From Histomonas meleagridis (taxonomy: Eukaryota > Parabasalia > Tritrichomonadida > Dientamoebidae), in NCBI GenBank assembly GCA_020186115.1, contig WSYJ01000030.1, positions 310,001 to 374,000 of the forward strand: DNA of 64,000 bases. Direction: 5' to 3'. Below are positions 1 through 10,146 of the stretch, one piece after another. The position numbers were made by a program, and so were the translations under genes. Every line of letters begins with the position of its first letter. Positions within the stretch are counted from its first letter, which is position 1. Under the pieces are notes generated by a model, which did no database searches, was not told where the DNA came from, and saw nothing but the letters and a program-made list of their open reading frames with translations.

Positions 1-1135
1 TTACGTTATCGATTATTATTAATGTTAACATTATTACAAATACCAAACACGGAAAATTATGATGAAATGTTAAATAGTTTCTTACCAGAAATTGTTGGAG
101 CATTAAAAGAACATGGAGCAAAAACACGTGAAGCGGCTAATGAATGTATTAATACTATTGCAAGTGATTTCATAAAACGAGGACAATCATTAACACCATT
201 GTTATTACATATATCTGTTGGTATAGCATCAAATTCAAGTAATTTTGTAAGTGCTACAATTGATGCTATTGAATGTATCATAAACAAATTTGCAGAAAAT
301 ATTAACCCTGAAGATCTCGGACAATTTTGTTTGATATGTTTCAAGGCAACTGATTCTAATCCGACATCAGAAGTATTTCGTAGCGCATTACAATTTTCGA
401 AAACATTAATTTCTCGATTACCGAAATTTGTTGAATCTTCGCAACTTGGCAACATGATAATACTTGGAATTAACTCTAGTAAAAAAGACAAATTGGGAAA
501 TTAAAGGAAAAGGACATAAATTAATAGAGAAATGCATATCAATGTTTGGCATAGAGAAAGTTACTGAATGTTTCCCACCTAACGAAGAGAAACTTTTACG
601 TAATGCGCGTAAAGAAGTGAATAAGAACTTAAGGCGTCGAAATAATAAAACAGATGAAACGCAAAGTTTCGATGATAATGACATCGAATTAGACAGTAGA
701 TATGACGAAGATGTCCACGATTTAAATGATCCGCGTGAAACAGTACAACGAATAATGAATCAGCCACAGAACTTAGAGGACGAAGGACTCGAATTCGATA
801 AAAGAGGCCGACTTGTGCTGAAAGAGGCGCCGAAGAAAAATGAAAAAATGAAAAATGATGACGACGAAAGTGATGAATCAGACGGAGTGAATGAAATAGC
901 AGAACATATTAAGAAGAGAAAATTGAAACAAAAAGAACAACAAAAGAAAAGTATCGAAAACGCATTCGTGGCTGAAAGTGGGAAAAGATTTAAGACACAG
1001 AACGGTAAAGGCGATAACCAAAAAAGCGGACAAAGGCCTTTCGCTTTTGCACCTTTATCATCGAAAATTGTTAATAAAAGATATAAAGGACAAATGAAGG
1101 CCGCATATAGGAAAATGTTCAGAACTGGTAAATAA
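1..1135 (+). CDS. RRP12-like ribosome biogenesis protein, 3' part, with a frameshift
   Basis: The reading frame is open from the window edge, so the 5' end lies outside. Frame 1 runs to a stop at 502-504 and encodes HEAT-like helices typical of the RRP12/NUC173 family. A second frame takes over inside 464-505 and runs to 1135. It starts with WEIKGKGHKLIEKC and KLLRNARKE, which resembles the end of the RRP12 helical domain, followed by an acidic and lysine-rich tail with a basic C-terminus. RRP12 proteins act in nuclear export and maturation of pre-ribosomes (family knowledge). The two frames are offset by one base around the A-rich run at 480-495, so the gene has a real 1-nt frameshift, a sequencing error or a programmed +1 shift. 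I see no trichomonad splice signals here. The family assignment is by eye. Confidence 0.6.
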
Positions 1136-1446
1136 ATAAATATATTATCAATCGAAATATTTGAATGAAATCAGAATTTTGATTTATTGTAAATGTTAAA
1201 ACCAAAATTAATAAAAAGAAAATTTTTAAACAAATTTATAAAATAAATTGAGGTTTTCAACTTGTTTATACCAATAGAAAAAAAGTGAAGTCTGGTTCAT
1301 TATTATGAACATTGCAAATATAAAATGAATGCATAACTATATTATGTTTATATGTGGAAGAAATAAAAGGTATATAAAAAGTATAAATTTATAGCCACTT
1401 TTTTATTCATTTAATCATTTTTTTTAAAACACAGAGATTTTTTTAA
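1136..1446. other. Intergenic, AT-rich
   Basis: About 310 bases between the RRP12-like gene and the ankyrin pseudogene. It is AT-rich, with an AAAAAAGTG-type run near 1280 and CACTTTTTT near 1396, a motif seen in other intergenic stretches here. No RNA gene or conserved coding frame is visible. Confidence 0.5.
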
Positions 1447-2483
1447 ATGTTTACTAAAACTTACCAGGGGAAAAATTTATTAAATAAAGATAGTAGAGAA
1501 ATTATACATCAATCCATTGAAATTAAGCTACTTTTTATGCTCGGACAAATCATATTTAATTTAACTGAAGAAAATCTCGATATATCAACTAAAGAAACGC
1601 TAAAAATATTTGATGCTAACAACCCATATTCATCTAATTTTGTTATATGTAATATGATTTACTTTTTTTCACGAAAAAATTTTGATGGTATTTGTATAAA
1701 ATATTCAGAAACAATTCAAGCAAAGGAAGAAACAAAAGAAAATACCTCGAAAATTATTACAATATTTTGTGATTATTTAGCAAAAATTGAATCGCAAGAA
1801 ACATATTATTTAATTGAGAAAATGATTAAGCGAGATTTAATAAATTCAAATATTACTAAAAAAATTTATTCTGTATAAATGTTTTAAATATTTACTTATG
1901 AATGGAGCAAATATCGAAAACACAGGTAAATATGCAATTGCAAGTAAAAGTGAAGAAATTATTCATTTATGTGAACAAAATCATTCATCATTTGATGGCG
2001 CATATGAAACAGCAATTAAATTCCATAAAAGGAAGAGGAATCTATATGTGTTATTTTGGTTTTATTTCAATGATTTAATACTTAAATATAATATTTGGGG
2101 AAAGTTTGATTTATTTTATACAGCACTTATGTTAGCATCAACACTTGGACATAAAGAGATCGTAAAATTACTTCTTGATGAAGAAGGAATTGATATTAAT
2201 GTTAAAACTGATATTTGTTTGTTTTTCAATGATTTAATTAAACAAATATGAAATATCAAAATAGCATGTGGAAATTATTTATATCATTTGAAACTGCACT
2301 TATTTTAGCAACTCAAATGGGTTACACAGAGATAATAAAATTATTTCAAAAAATGATATCAAAAACCAATGACTTTTTTCAAAAAGTCCTTTTTCAAAGT
2401 CATAAAATCAAAACCATTTTCATAAAAAATTATTTGAAATATAGTTTTATAGAAATATTGTTGTTTTTAAAGAAAGTTTTATA
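1447..2483 (+). pseudogene. DUF3447/ankyrin repeat gene, internally deleted (locus A)
   Basis: The first frame (1447-1878, 143 aa) matches the helical N-terminus of the intact paralogue at 28147. It then stops, and the sequence resumes in another frame at CFKYLLMNGA (about 1881). Relative to 28147 roughly 130 residues are missing between these points, so this is a deletion derivative. Two ankyrin units follow, starting with ACAGCACTT at 2120 and ACTGCACTT at 2293 (173 nt apart). Each is preceded by an AT-rich spacer of the type seen in all ankyrin loci here, carrying the NIWGKF / NSMWKLF reading just before TAL. The next gene starts directly after it. Proteins of this class are repeat scaffolds of unknown partner. 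I judge this copy non-functional unless unusual splicing restores it. Confidence 0.7.
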
Positions 2484-3683
2484 ATGAAAAGGAAGGAAGG
2501 ATATCTCTGGAAGAGAGATATAGGCAGACTAAACAGTTGGAAAAAATTATGGTTTAAAATAGAAAAGAGCCAAATTACATTTTGGGATAAAGTTAAAAAA
2601 TGTAAAACGGGATTAATTTTATTTAAAAATATTATAAATATTACAGATTCAATAAACTCTAAGAGAAAATTCACATTTACTATCGTAACAAAAGATAGAA
2701 AATATGACCTTTCAGCATTTTGTGAAGAAGATAAAGAAGATTGGATACATTCCTTAAATGATAATATTTTTCCAACAAAAAAAATTATTAGTTTATCAAA
2801 TTGTAAAATTCTTTGTACAAAATATGATTGTGGTTTATATCAACTTAAATGTATATGTCAAGAGCAGTTTTCGAAACAAAATACAATAATTTGCATGAAT
2901 AATGAACTATTTATTGATACAGAAAAATCTTTATTAATATTAAAAGAATTATTTGAAAATAAAGAAAAATGTAAATATTTTATACAACCCATAAATATTG
3001 AAGTTAATGATAATTCATTTAACATTATTTGTAAACCTTTTTCAAGCCAAAATATCTTTAACATGATTCAAAGTAATGGAAAATTTGATCCAATTCTTAC
3101 AATAACTTATTCAGCACAAATAATTTCAGCATTTGAATTTCTTCATAAGCAAAATCTTTTTTATACAGTTCTTCCTCCTCATAATATACACATTGATAAA
3201 AAAGGTAGAATTCAAATAGCTTCAATTGACATTATTTCCTTAGAAAAAGATTATAGAGTTATTAATAATAATTTATTATATGCAGAATATACAGCACCAG
3301 AAATCATTACAGAATCAGAGTTTTGTCAAATGTCGAATTGGTGGAACTTAGGGATTATAATTTATGAAATGCTTAATGGATATCCACCATTTTATGGGGA
3401 TACATTAGAAGAAATAACAGATAAAATATTAAATGAGGAAATAATTTTCCAAAGCACTAACATTAACAAAGACGCAATGGATCTTATATTAAAATTATTA
3501 AACAAAAACCCTAAAATGAGAATTGGTGTGAATGGTATTCAAGAAATTAAAGATCATCCATTTTTTGCTTCTATCAATTGGGATGAAATAAAAAGTATGT
3601 CAACAAACTCCAGATTTTTCCCAGAGCCTGGTGAGAGAAATGTTGATTTTATTCCAATGAGAACAATCATAACAAAAGAGTAA
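2484..3683 (+). CDS. PH-domain AGC-type pseudokinase
   Basis: A 399-aa protein. Residues 1-96 read as a pleckstrin homology domain (KEGYLWKR start, SWKKLWF, ending EEDKEDWIHSL), which would bind membrane phosphoinositides. Residues about 108-350 have a kinase fold of the Akt/AGC type: FLHKQNLFY in the helix before the catalytic loop, YTAPEI near 270, WWNLGIIIYEM near 286, PPFYGD, and an AGC-like tail. The catalytic residues are lost. The YRDLKPEN position reads YTVLPPHN, so the catalytic Asp is Val. The DFG position reads SID, and no glycine-rich loop is visible. It is therefore most likely a signalling pseudokinase or allosteric scaffold, not an active enzyme. The frame is intact, so it is not an obvious pseudogene. 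The ATG at 2484 gives a PH domain that begins at once. Confidence 0.85.
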   Translation: MKRKEGYLWKRDIGRLNSWKKLWFKIEKSQITFWDKVKKCKTGLILFKNIINITDSINSKRKFTFTIVTKDRKYDLSAFCEEDKEDWIHSLNDNIFPTKKIISLSNCKILCTKYDCGLYQLKCICQEQFSKQNTIICMNNELFIDTEKSLLILKELFENKEKCKYFIQPINIEVNDNSFNIICKPFSSQNIFNMIQSNGKFDPILTITYSAQIISAFEFLHKQNLFYTVLPPHNIHIDKKGRIQIASIDIISLEKDYRVINNNLLYAEYTAPEIITESEFCQMSNWWNLGIIIYEMLNGYPPFYGDTLEEITDKILNEEIIFQSTNINKDAMDLILKLLNKNPKMRIGVNGIQEIKDHPFFASINWDEIKSMSTNSRFFPEPGERNVDFIPMRTIITKE

Positions 3684-3756
3684 AAATTAAACACTTTTTA
3701 ACATTTTGATTTTTATCGTTTACATTAACCTCCCAAGAGAATAACCGCATAATTCA

Positions 3757-3771
3757 TTCAAAAAGTCAACC
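3757..3771 (+). promoter_or_regulatory. AAAAAGT motif upstream of the BspA-like gene
   Basis: The sequence TTCAAAAAGTCAACC lies 15 nt before the ATG at 3786. A TCATTC, which resembles the trichomonad initiator, overlaps its left side. Near-identical motifs precede several other starts in this window. The role in transcription is inferred from position and recurrence only. Confidence 0.35.
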
Positions 3772-3785
3772 ATACAAACTCTTCG

Positions 3786-6740
3786 ATGCTTTCTCTTTTT
3801 TGGGCGATATTTTTTACATATTCTTTTTCTACAGTTACTGTCACAATTAACAACAAGTTTGATGGTAGTGGTGATGACCTTGAAAGCGCAATTCAAGATG
3901 CAGCTAGCCGTCAACAAGGTGAAATTATTAATTTATCAATTAATTCAGGAGAGATAATAGGAAACATGGGGCAAATAATTCAGAGTTTATGTAAAAATGT
4001 CACAAACTTTTATATTCAAAAAGAGGCACATCTTCCAAATAATATTTTACCAACTTATTCATTTGCAAATCATAAAAATTTAAGAACAGTTTACATTGCT
4101 TCAGGAGTAAATATTTCATTAGGAGATTATGCATTTTTATTATGTCAAAATTTGGAATCAGTAATAATTGAAAACTTAATAACGATTGGAAATCACACAT
4201 TTCATGGTTGCATGAAGCTTAGCTCATTCGTTTCTTTTCCTAGTGTTACAACCATTGGTGAATATTGTTTTATGAATTCAAGCATTGTTAGTGCAAGCTT
4301 TCCTTTACTCAAAAAACTTCCTAAAGGAGCATTTTGTATATGTGTGAGTCTCACAACAATTGATACGCCAAATGTTGAGTCTATTGAAAGTTTAGTATTT
4401 TCTACTACAAATCTACAAGATATCGAAATTGAAAGTGTGAAGACCATTTCAGCTGATGCTTTTCAGAACTGCCACAACTTAAATAGGATTGTCTTTAAGA
4501 ATCTTCTCGAAATCCCAAGCGCTTTGTCCATTCCAAGCGCCCAAATCATCGATTTTGGGGCAGCCCGAACTTTATCCAATTCCACTTTTTCATACCAACG
4601 TCGGATCGTTCAATTGAATTTATCATCGGTAACCGAAGTTCCATCATCATCATTTATCTTTTGTACCTCCCTTCAATCTGTATCATTATTATCAGCGACT
4701 TATATTGGTGACTCAGCGTTTCAATTCTGCACCTCGTTATTATATTTAGAATTACCCAAAGTTGAAACCGTTGGTAGAAATTCATTTTCATCATGTATAT
4801 CATTAGATTACATATATTTACTTAATGTAAAATCTATAGCAGATAGTGCATTTTCTGATTGTCTTAATCTAATAACATTAGACATATTATATTGTAATAA
4901 ATTAGGAGGCGAAGTATTTTCAGGTTGTACGAATTTACATGAAATTCATTTACGGAATTTAATGAGCATTAATAACACAGTATTTAAAGGTTTGGTCAAC
5001 ATCGAATATGTCGAGTTATTAGGCATCAAAGTGATATCAACAAATTTATTTGCGAATTTAACAAAACTAAAAACAGTACATATAAATGATGCAACTGTTG
5101 TAAGTAGTAATAGTTTCGATGGCTGCGTTTCATTGTCTGAAGTCATTATGCCGAATGTTGTCGAGATTCATGAAAGAGCATTTCAGAACTGTGAAAACTT
5201 GGCATTTCCGAATCAAACATGGGAGAAACTATTGACATGTGATTCGAATGCTTTCAAGAACTGTTACAAATTTGTCGAAATTAATTTTCCGGTATTAAAT
5301 TCATTGGGAAGCGAAGTCTTCAAAAACATTCCAATCAAACATATTCAAATTCCGAACTTAGAAAGTACCGGAGATTCATTTTTGGCTGATATTCAAATTG
5401 AATTGGATTATTCCCCTTTTGATAACTTGAAATACATTGGCAAAAATTGCTTCAAAAATAACTCTTTACTGAAGGAAATTCGACTCCCAAATTTGATCGA
5501 AACCGATACGGGAACTTTTTCTGATTGTGTTAACCTTCTCAAAGTTGAATTGCCGATGCTAACAAACGTTTCAAGTTCGTCTTTTGAAAATTGTATTTCA
5601 ATTGAAAACTTCTCGTCTGATTCAATTACCTCAATTGGTTCAAAGGGGTTTTACGGCTGTAAGTCATTGAAAAACATTGAATTTCCAAACTTGAGAAGGA
5701 TTTCATCGAAAACGTTTTCAAATTGCGTATCGTTGAAATCAATCGAATTCCCAAAATTAATTATTACTGAAACAAATTGTTTTGAAAAATGTACAAGTTT
5801 GGAATCTATTAGTCTTCCAATTATTGTTGATGTAGCCCAAGAAGCATTTAGTTATTGTACAAGTCTTAAACATGTGAACTTACCAAACCTTTCATCACCA
5901 TCAAGAGCAAGCTTTCAATATTGTACGTCACTTGAAACAATAAATTTACCAAAAGGTACACCTTCATGTGATTATTTATTTTTGGGTTGCGTTAAACTTG
6001 TCAATTTTTCATTTTGTTATATCGACTTCATAGCCGAAGGGTCTTTTAAAGACTGTATTTCCTTAGAAGCAATTAATTTTTCCACTAATTTTATAAATGC
6101 ACTTGCATTTGATAATTGTACCAGTCTTAAGAGCGTTTCTTTACCTACGGCTACGTCAATTGATAGCTATGCTTTTAGGTATTGCTTATCTTTGGTTGAA
6201 ATCAATATCTCAACAGTGGTTACATTTTATGGCGATGGCCAATTTTACGGTTGTAAGAATTTGACAACGGTTACATTGGGTTCTTTACAAAAAGTGCCAG
6301 AGAGATCGTTAGATATCTTTTATGGATGCAGTTCCTTAAAAAGAATTGACCTTAATTCAAGTGAGCCTGGGACATTTAATGATTATTTCTTGAATAATTC
6401 TGGTATTGAGAAAATTGTTGTTCATCAAAAACTCGTTTTTAATGCAACTTTATGTCTTCCTCATAGAAGTGATTACGCTCAATATAAGTCACACGATAGG
6501 GTTTGGAAACAGCTGAACGCTGAAACCCCAAATGAAAATGATTATTTAGAAATTTGTATTTATACACTTGATGAAAAAACTAAGGATACTCCAGTAATGG
6601 AAATTGCACTTGGAGTTGTTGGAGGTGTTTTGTTGATCGCTTTAGTGCCAACTGTTGTAGTTTTAATATTGAAATATAGAAGAAATAAGAGAGAAAGAGA
6701 AAAGGCACTTTATTTGGCAATATCGGCCATTGATGACTGA
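3786..6740 (+). CDS. BspA-like leucine-rich repeat surface protein
   Basis: A 984-aa type I membrane protein. Residues 1-20 form a hydrophobic signal peptide (LSLFWAIFF). Most of the protein is a long series of LRR_5 / Treponema pallidum-type leucine-rich repeats of about 23 residues, with cores such as FxxCxSLxxIxLP and recurrent NC / GC pairs. One transmembrane helix lies at about 935-962 (IALGVVGGVLLIALVPTVVV), followed by a short basic cytoplasmic tail (KYRRNKRERE). BspA-like proteins form very large families in trichomonads and are thought to mediate adhesion to host cells, bacteria or matrix (family knowledge). The tail lacks the NPxY seen in the surface protein at 57358. The gene is intact and intron-less with a compact promoter (motif at 3757-3771). 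Cell-surface location is well supported; the ligand is unknown. Confidence 0.93.
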   Translation: MLSLFWAIFFTYSFSTVTVTINNKFDGSGDDLESAIQDAASRQQGEIINLSINSGEIIGNMGQIIQSLCKNVTNFYIQKEAHLPNNILPTYSFANHKNLRTVYIASGVNISLGDYAFLLCQNLESVIIENLITIGNHTFHGCMKLSSFVSFPSVTTIGEYCFMNSSIVSASFPLLKKLPKGAFCICVSLTTIDTPNVESIESLVFSTTNLQDIEIESVKTISADAFQNCHNLNRIVFKNLLEIPSALSIPSAQIIDFGAARTLSNSTFSYQRRIVQLNLSSVTEVPSSSFIFCTSLQSVSLLSATYIGDSAFQFCTSLLYLELPKVETVGRNSFSSCISLDYIYLLNVKSIADSAFSDCLNLITLDILYCNKLGGEVFSGCTNLHEIHLRNLMSINNTVFKGLVNIEYVELLGIKVISTNLFANLTKLKTVHINDATVVSSNSFDGCVSLSEVIMPNVVEIHERAFQNCENLAFPNQTWEKLLTCDSNAFKNCYKFVEINFPVLNSLGSEVFKNIPIKHIQIPNLESTGDSFLADIQIELDYSPFDNLKYIGKNCFKNNSLLKEIRLPNLIETDTGTFSDCVNLLKVELPMLTNVSSSSFENCISIENFSSDSITSIGSKGFYGCKSLKNIEFPNLRRISSKTFSNCVSLKSIEFPKLIITETNCFEKCTSLESISLPIIVDVAQEAFSYCTSLKHVNLPNLSSPSRASFQYCTSLETINLPKGTPSCDYLFLGCVKLVNFSFCYIDFIAEGSFKDCISLEAINFSTNFINALAFDNCTSLKSVSLPTATSIDSYAFRYCLSLVEINISTVVTFYGDGQFYGCKNLTTVTLGSLQKVPERSLDIFYGCSSLKRIDLNSSEPGTFNDYFLNNSGIEKIVVHQKLVFNATLCLPHRSDYAQYKSHDRVWKQLNAETPNENDYLEICIYTLDEKTKDTPVMEIALGVVGGVLLIALVPTVVVLILKYRRNKREREKALYLAISAIDD

Positions 6741-7033
6741 GGAAATTTGTGTTGAAATAAAATTAGTCTTATAGAAAATATTTGGTTACAATGTAATGTT
6801 CGAACAAATGTATTTTTCTTGAATAAGTCATTTTGATGAGATCAATGAAACTTGTCCTCTGATATTATCCTTTGCTAATTTCATTCTTTAATAACATGTT
6901 TTATGCAGAATTTGGAGATTTTGATTTCGAAGAATTTGAAATTTTGCAGTGTCACTTTTTTATCTTCTGGTTGAAACTTATAAAAGATGAAATAATTTGT
7001 AGAACCACACATAATATGTTTACTTATTATGAA

Positions 7034-7921
7034 TCACACCATTCCGAGCTTTTGCATGAGCTTCTTCCTTAACTCCTCTTCAGATGCCTTTGGAGGAGGT
7101 CTTGCATGAGGTTTATGTGGCTTAACTGGCTCAATGAAAAGCTTCGGATACTCCTTTTGCATGAAAGATTCAGCCGAATTTTCGTTCGGATTCGATTCGT
7201 TCCATCGCATCTTATCGCGCGCAGAAATACGTGATACACGTGCAACTTGGATATCGGTGTCTAAACAAAGAAGAGGATACCTCGAATTTAGATATTCTTG
7301 TTCATAATCAAATCCTATTGATCGGATATCAGATGTTAAAATTCGCATTAAAATACGAATTGGTGGGCTGTAAGCTTTTCTCTGATCAGTTACTTCACAA
7401 ACCAGTCCACCATCGTACCACGCAAGACTAAGATTTTTGACTTGATCAAGAATTTTGGGTGGAAGGAAGCCATTTGAAATATGGTATAGAATACTGTCCA
7501 TGCCATCTGTGATCTTGCCTGTAATCTCTATTCCTGGAACAGTAGTCGAAAATGTAAAATAATCTGAATAAAAAATTAAGCGTAAAGATACAGTGAATGT
7601 GGAAAATGAACTACACGGAAGCCTACCATTTGCAATGGAATCTGTTCCAAAAATCTTTTGTTGAAAATTTGATTGTTGATGAATTTTTTTGAATATTTCT
7701 TCTCGATATTTGGAAAATGAAGAAGGATCTGTATGGTTTAAATAGTAATGTATATTTTTATGATATTGCTTGAGAAGTGATGAACCTGTTCCATTTAACC
7801 TTGGTGGAAGATCTGATGCTTGCATATCTTCCTCAAAATCTGTAAAAAAATTAACATCAGTTTGCGTTGCTGCTTCATATTGTGAGGATGTAAAAGTAAA
7901 TAGTGGAGGACTGTTTTCCAT
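7034..7921 (-). CDS. SPT20-like SAGA complex subunit
   Basis: A 295-aa protein. Residues about 100-235 match the pattern of the Spt20 domain: a beta-rich segment, LPPKILDQ, WYDGG at 168-172 followed by LVCEVTDQR, an RILMRIL strand, then PLLCLDTDIQVARVSR near 216-231. In Spt20 the equivalents are the YDG...EVxDxR and LCLDPxxxVxRI segments (recalled, not searched). Spt20 holds together part of the SAGA histone-acetyltransferase co-activator in the nucleus. The N-terminus (1-50) is acidic and polar, and the C-terminus (255-295) is Lys/Pro-rich. The gene is short compared with fungal or animal Spt20, as if reduced to the core domain. It converges with the BspA-like gene on the other strand. The start at 7921 is the only in-frame ATG near the 5' end. 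Confidence 0.65.
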   Translation of the reverse strand: MENSPPLFTFTSSQYEAATQTDVNFFTDFEEDMQASDLPPRLNGTGSSLLKQYHKNIHYYLNHTDPSSFSKYREEIFKKIHQQSNFQQKIFGTDSIANGRLPCSSFSTFTVSLRLIFYSDYFTFSTTVPGIEITGKITDGMDSILYHISNGFLPPKILDQVKNLSLAWYDGGLVCEVTDQRKAYSPPIRILMRILTSDIRSIGFDYEQEYLNSRYPLLCLDTDIQVARVSRISARDKMRWNESNPNENSAESFMQKEYPKLFIEPVKPHKPHARPPPKASEEELRKKLMQKLGMV

Positions 7922-8171
7922 CCTCTTTTCCTGATCCTGACATGTGATGTGAAAAATATTAAGGTTGTAAAACTTAAAAAAAGAAAAACTTAAAGAATGA
8001 ACAATATTAACATATTATTCCATTTAAAGCAAATCTTAAAATGCATTGTAATATCACTTTAAATACATAGGGGTAGGAATAAAAATATTCGAAAATTTAA
8101 TTTGGTTCATTCACAATAACGAAAGAAACAATAAAAAAAAATGATAATAAATAATTATTGATATATTGTTT

Positions 8172-8594
8172 TTAGAAAACTGCTGGAGCAACAGAAGCAA
8201 TCTTTGGCCAAAGTTCTGCGCATTCCTTAGCAACTGGACCTGTGATTGCAGAACCTTTCATTTCACCTTTATCGTTGATAACAACACCTGCGTTATCTTC
8301 GAAGCCGATGACAACGCCATCCTTACGACGCCATAATCTCTTTTGACGAACGATAACTGCGCACATAACCTTCTTACGAAGTGTTGGCTTACCCTTCTTG
8401 ATGGTAACAACAATAAGGTCAGAAACTGTTGCAGCAGGGAGTCTGTTAAGCCTTCCTTTATGACCACGCTTTGAAATAACAAACATTGTTTTGGCACCCG
8501 AGTTATCAGCGCATTGCACGACTGCACCAACTGGAAGAGCAAGTGTCATTGCGAATTTGGTGCCTTGTTGACCTGTACGTCCTCTCTTGGACAT
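8172..8594 (-). CDS. RPL23: Large-subunit ribosomal protein uL14 (L23)
   Basis: A 140-aa protein with the full uL14 sequence signature: MSKRGRTG start, [53 protein letters not shown] and [16 protein letters not shown]. uL14 sits at the 60S subunit interface, near the GTPase-factor and eIF6 binding surface. I chose the ATG at 8594 because eukaryotic uL14 begins MSKRGR and because CCTTTTC lies five bases upstream. The frame stays open about 30 codons further 5' (an in-frame ATG at 8624), but that extension has no counterpart in the family. It is a housekeeping, highly expressed gene, and its base composition is visibly less AT-rich than its neighbours. Confidence 0.97.
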   Translation of the reverse strand: MSKRGRTGQQGTKFAMTLALPVGAVVQCADNSGAKTMFVISKRGHKGRLNRLPAATVSDLIVVTIKKGKPTLRKKVMCAVIVRQKRLWRRKDGVVIGFEDNAGVVINDKGEMKGSAITGPVAKECAELWPKIASVAPAVF

Positions 8595-8598
8595 TCTC

Positions 8599-8605
8599 GA
8601 AAAGG
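8599..8605 (-). promoter_or_regulatory. CCTTTTC initiator-like element of the uL14 gene
   Basis: On the minus strand CCTTTTC lies a few bases before the chosen uL14 ATG. Trichomonad genes have very short 5' UTRs and initiators at the transcription start, and a CCTTT-type variant has been described (recalled). It supports the ATG at 8594. TAACGGTC lies about 40 nt further upstream. Confidence 0.35.
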
Positions 8606-8922
8606 AAACGGTTTTGCCAGCCATAACAGCGACCGTTAAGATATCATCAAATAAAATTTGAGATTGCAATTCCATTTTTCTCAACGAATAATCAATATTT
8701 TGATTATATCAATCTTTATCATAATGACAGCTAGTTTGGTTATTACAAGAAATATTATTTTTTATGATAGTTGATAAAATATTAATTTTTTGAAATTATA
8801 ACTTCAACTTTATTTTATAAAATTTTATAAAATTTTTATTAAGCAAATTTGATTTTATAATGCTCATATCCTAAGCAATATAGAGTTAATTTAAAAGTAA
8901 GAGCAAAATATTATTTTATGAA

Positions 8923-10146
8923 CTATTTATTATGTAATTTTTTAATTTCCTCTATAGCTTTTCCGACGGTCATTTCAGGAGGGAAATTCCTCATGAAGTA
9001 TCCCACAGCTTTATTAATTTTATTTGCATCCTCATCCGATAGCGCAGTTGGCGAATACTGAAATCGATTTGTTATAATATTTTTCCCATTTCCTGTTTTG
9101 GAAAAGCTCGACAACGTCACAGTGTTCTCGCACATTTTGCTGTGCATATTTTGCAGGAGGCAAATGTCTTCGATTGGCTTCCGAATGTTAAACTGTCCAA
9201 TGTTCGAAACCCAAACAATTGCATTTTTATCATCAACGCAACCATAACTTGTGCTTTGTTTTAATGCATTAAAAATTTCGCCATTAAATACTTTATTGTT
9301 GAATTTGTTTCGTAATTGTTTGCCAGCTTCATACAGTGTCATTTTATCATCGATCTTATCAAGAACAACACTAACTGATGCAAAGTTATTACCAACAAAA
9401 TCAATTTTCGATTTTTGTTGTGGGGAAACAAAAGAACGCAAATCAACGCATGTTAAACACCCAATGTTCAGTGGGCGTTTGACTCGTTGCATTGTTTCGG
9501 TTGCAATTGCAATGGAGAGCCATAATGACTCGGTGAGGCCGTTAAGCTTATTGGTAGATTTGTTATACCACTTGTGATTTTCAATGGGAAAACTATCCAT
9601 GATGTTGCGTCGGTGAAGTGTGGATGGCGTTTCTGGATGTGAATAAGTTATTGGCATTCGTGATACTTTTAATTCATCTTCTTCTAAATGTGGATAAGGC
9701 TTTGCCGTTTTGAGCTCATTTGAAAAGAGTTCACCAACTGTTAGTGGAAGCCCATTAACTTCTTGAATATTGTCATCAAGAAGAACTGGCGTAAGTTTCC
9801 TGTAAAATCCGCCATCTGTAATGCCATGGCATGAACAAACAGAAACAAAGGTATCATTTGCTGCTATAGTTGCTAGGACTTTGGAAAAATCTGGCCAATA
9901 ATGTTCACTAACATATAATGCTGCTTCATATGCTGTTTTGATTGAATTTGGAAGTGAATGAACTGTTCTACTGGTTGGGCGCGTTATAAAATTTTCTCCA
10001 TCTGTTTTGAGACGAAATCCAATTATTGATTTACGAATATTATCGATAATTTTTGGTATCACGTTTGGGTTTCCCACCCCAACTGAATACATAAGTATTT
10101 CGTGTGCAGCTATGAATCTTTTTTCGAACTGAGAAAGTTTCCTCAT
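8923..10146 (-). CDS. CoA-dependent acyltransferase-like protein (HxxxD family)
   Basis: A 407-aa protein of the condensation / alcohol acetyltransferase superfamily. The catalytic HxxxDGG motif is present as CHGITDGG (His107, Asp111). The N-terminal half has the expected pattern (LSQFEKRF start, then a strand before the motif), and the second half has the NIGCLTCVDLRSF strand and GNNFASV, a position often occupied by G-N in this family. Such enzymes move an acyl group from CoA or a carrier to an alcohol or amine; the substrate cannot be read from sequence. There is no signal peptide or carrier domain, so a stand-alone cytosolic enzyme is likely. No biosynthetic neighbours point to a pathway. 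The ATG at 10146 is the first in the frame and leaves the family N-terminus complete. Confidence 0.7.
   Translation of the reverse strand: MRKLSQFEKRFIAAHEILMYSVGVGNPNVIPKIIDNIRKSIIGFRLKTDGENFITRPTSRTVHSLPNSIKTAYEAALYVSEHYWPDFSKVLATIAANDTFVSVCSCHGITDGGFYRKLTPVLLDDNIQEVNGLPLTVGELFSNELKTAKPYPHLEEDELKVSRMPITYSHPETPSTLHRRNIMDSFPIENHKWYNKSTNKLNGLTESLWLSIAIATETMQRVKRPLNIGCLTCVDLRSFVSPQQKSKIDFVGNNFASVSVVLDKIDDKMTLYEAGKQLRNKFNNKVFNGEIFNALKQSTSYGCVDDKNAIVWVSNIGQFNIRKPIEDICLLQNMHSKMCENTVTLSSFSKTGNGKNIITNRFQYSPTALSDEDANKINKAVGYFMRNFPPEMTVGKAIEEIKKLHNK

Noticed and set aside
8595-8684. A 30-residue N-terminal extension of uL14
   Set aside because: Family members start MSKRGR, and the CCTTTTC element lies within the supposed extension.
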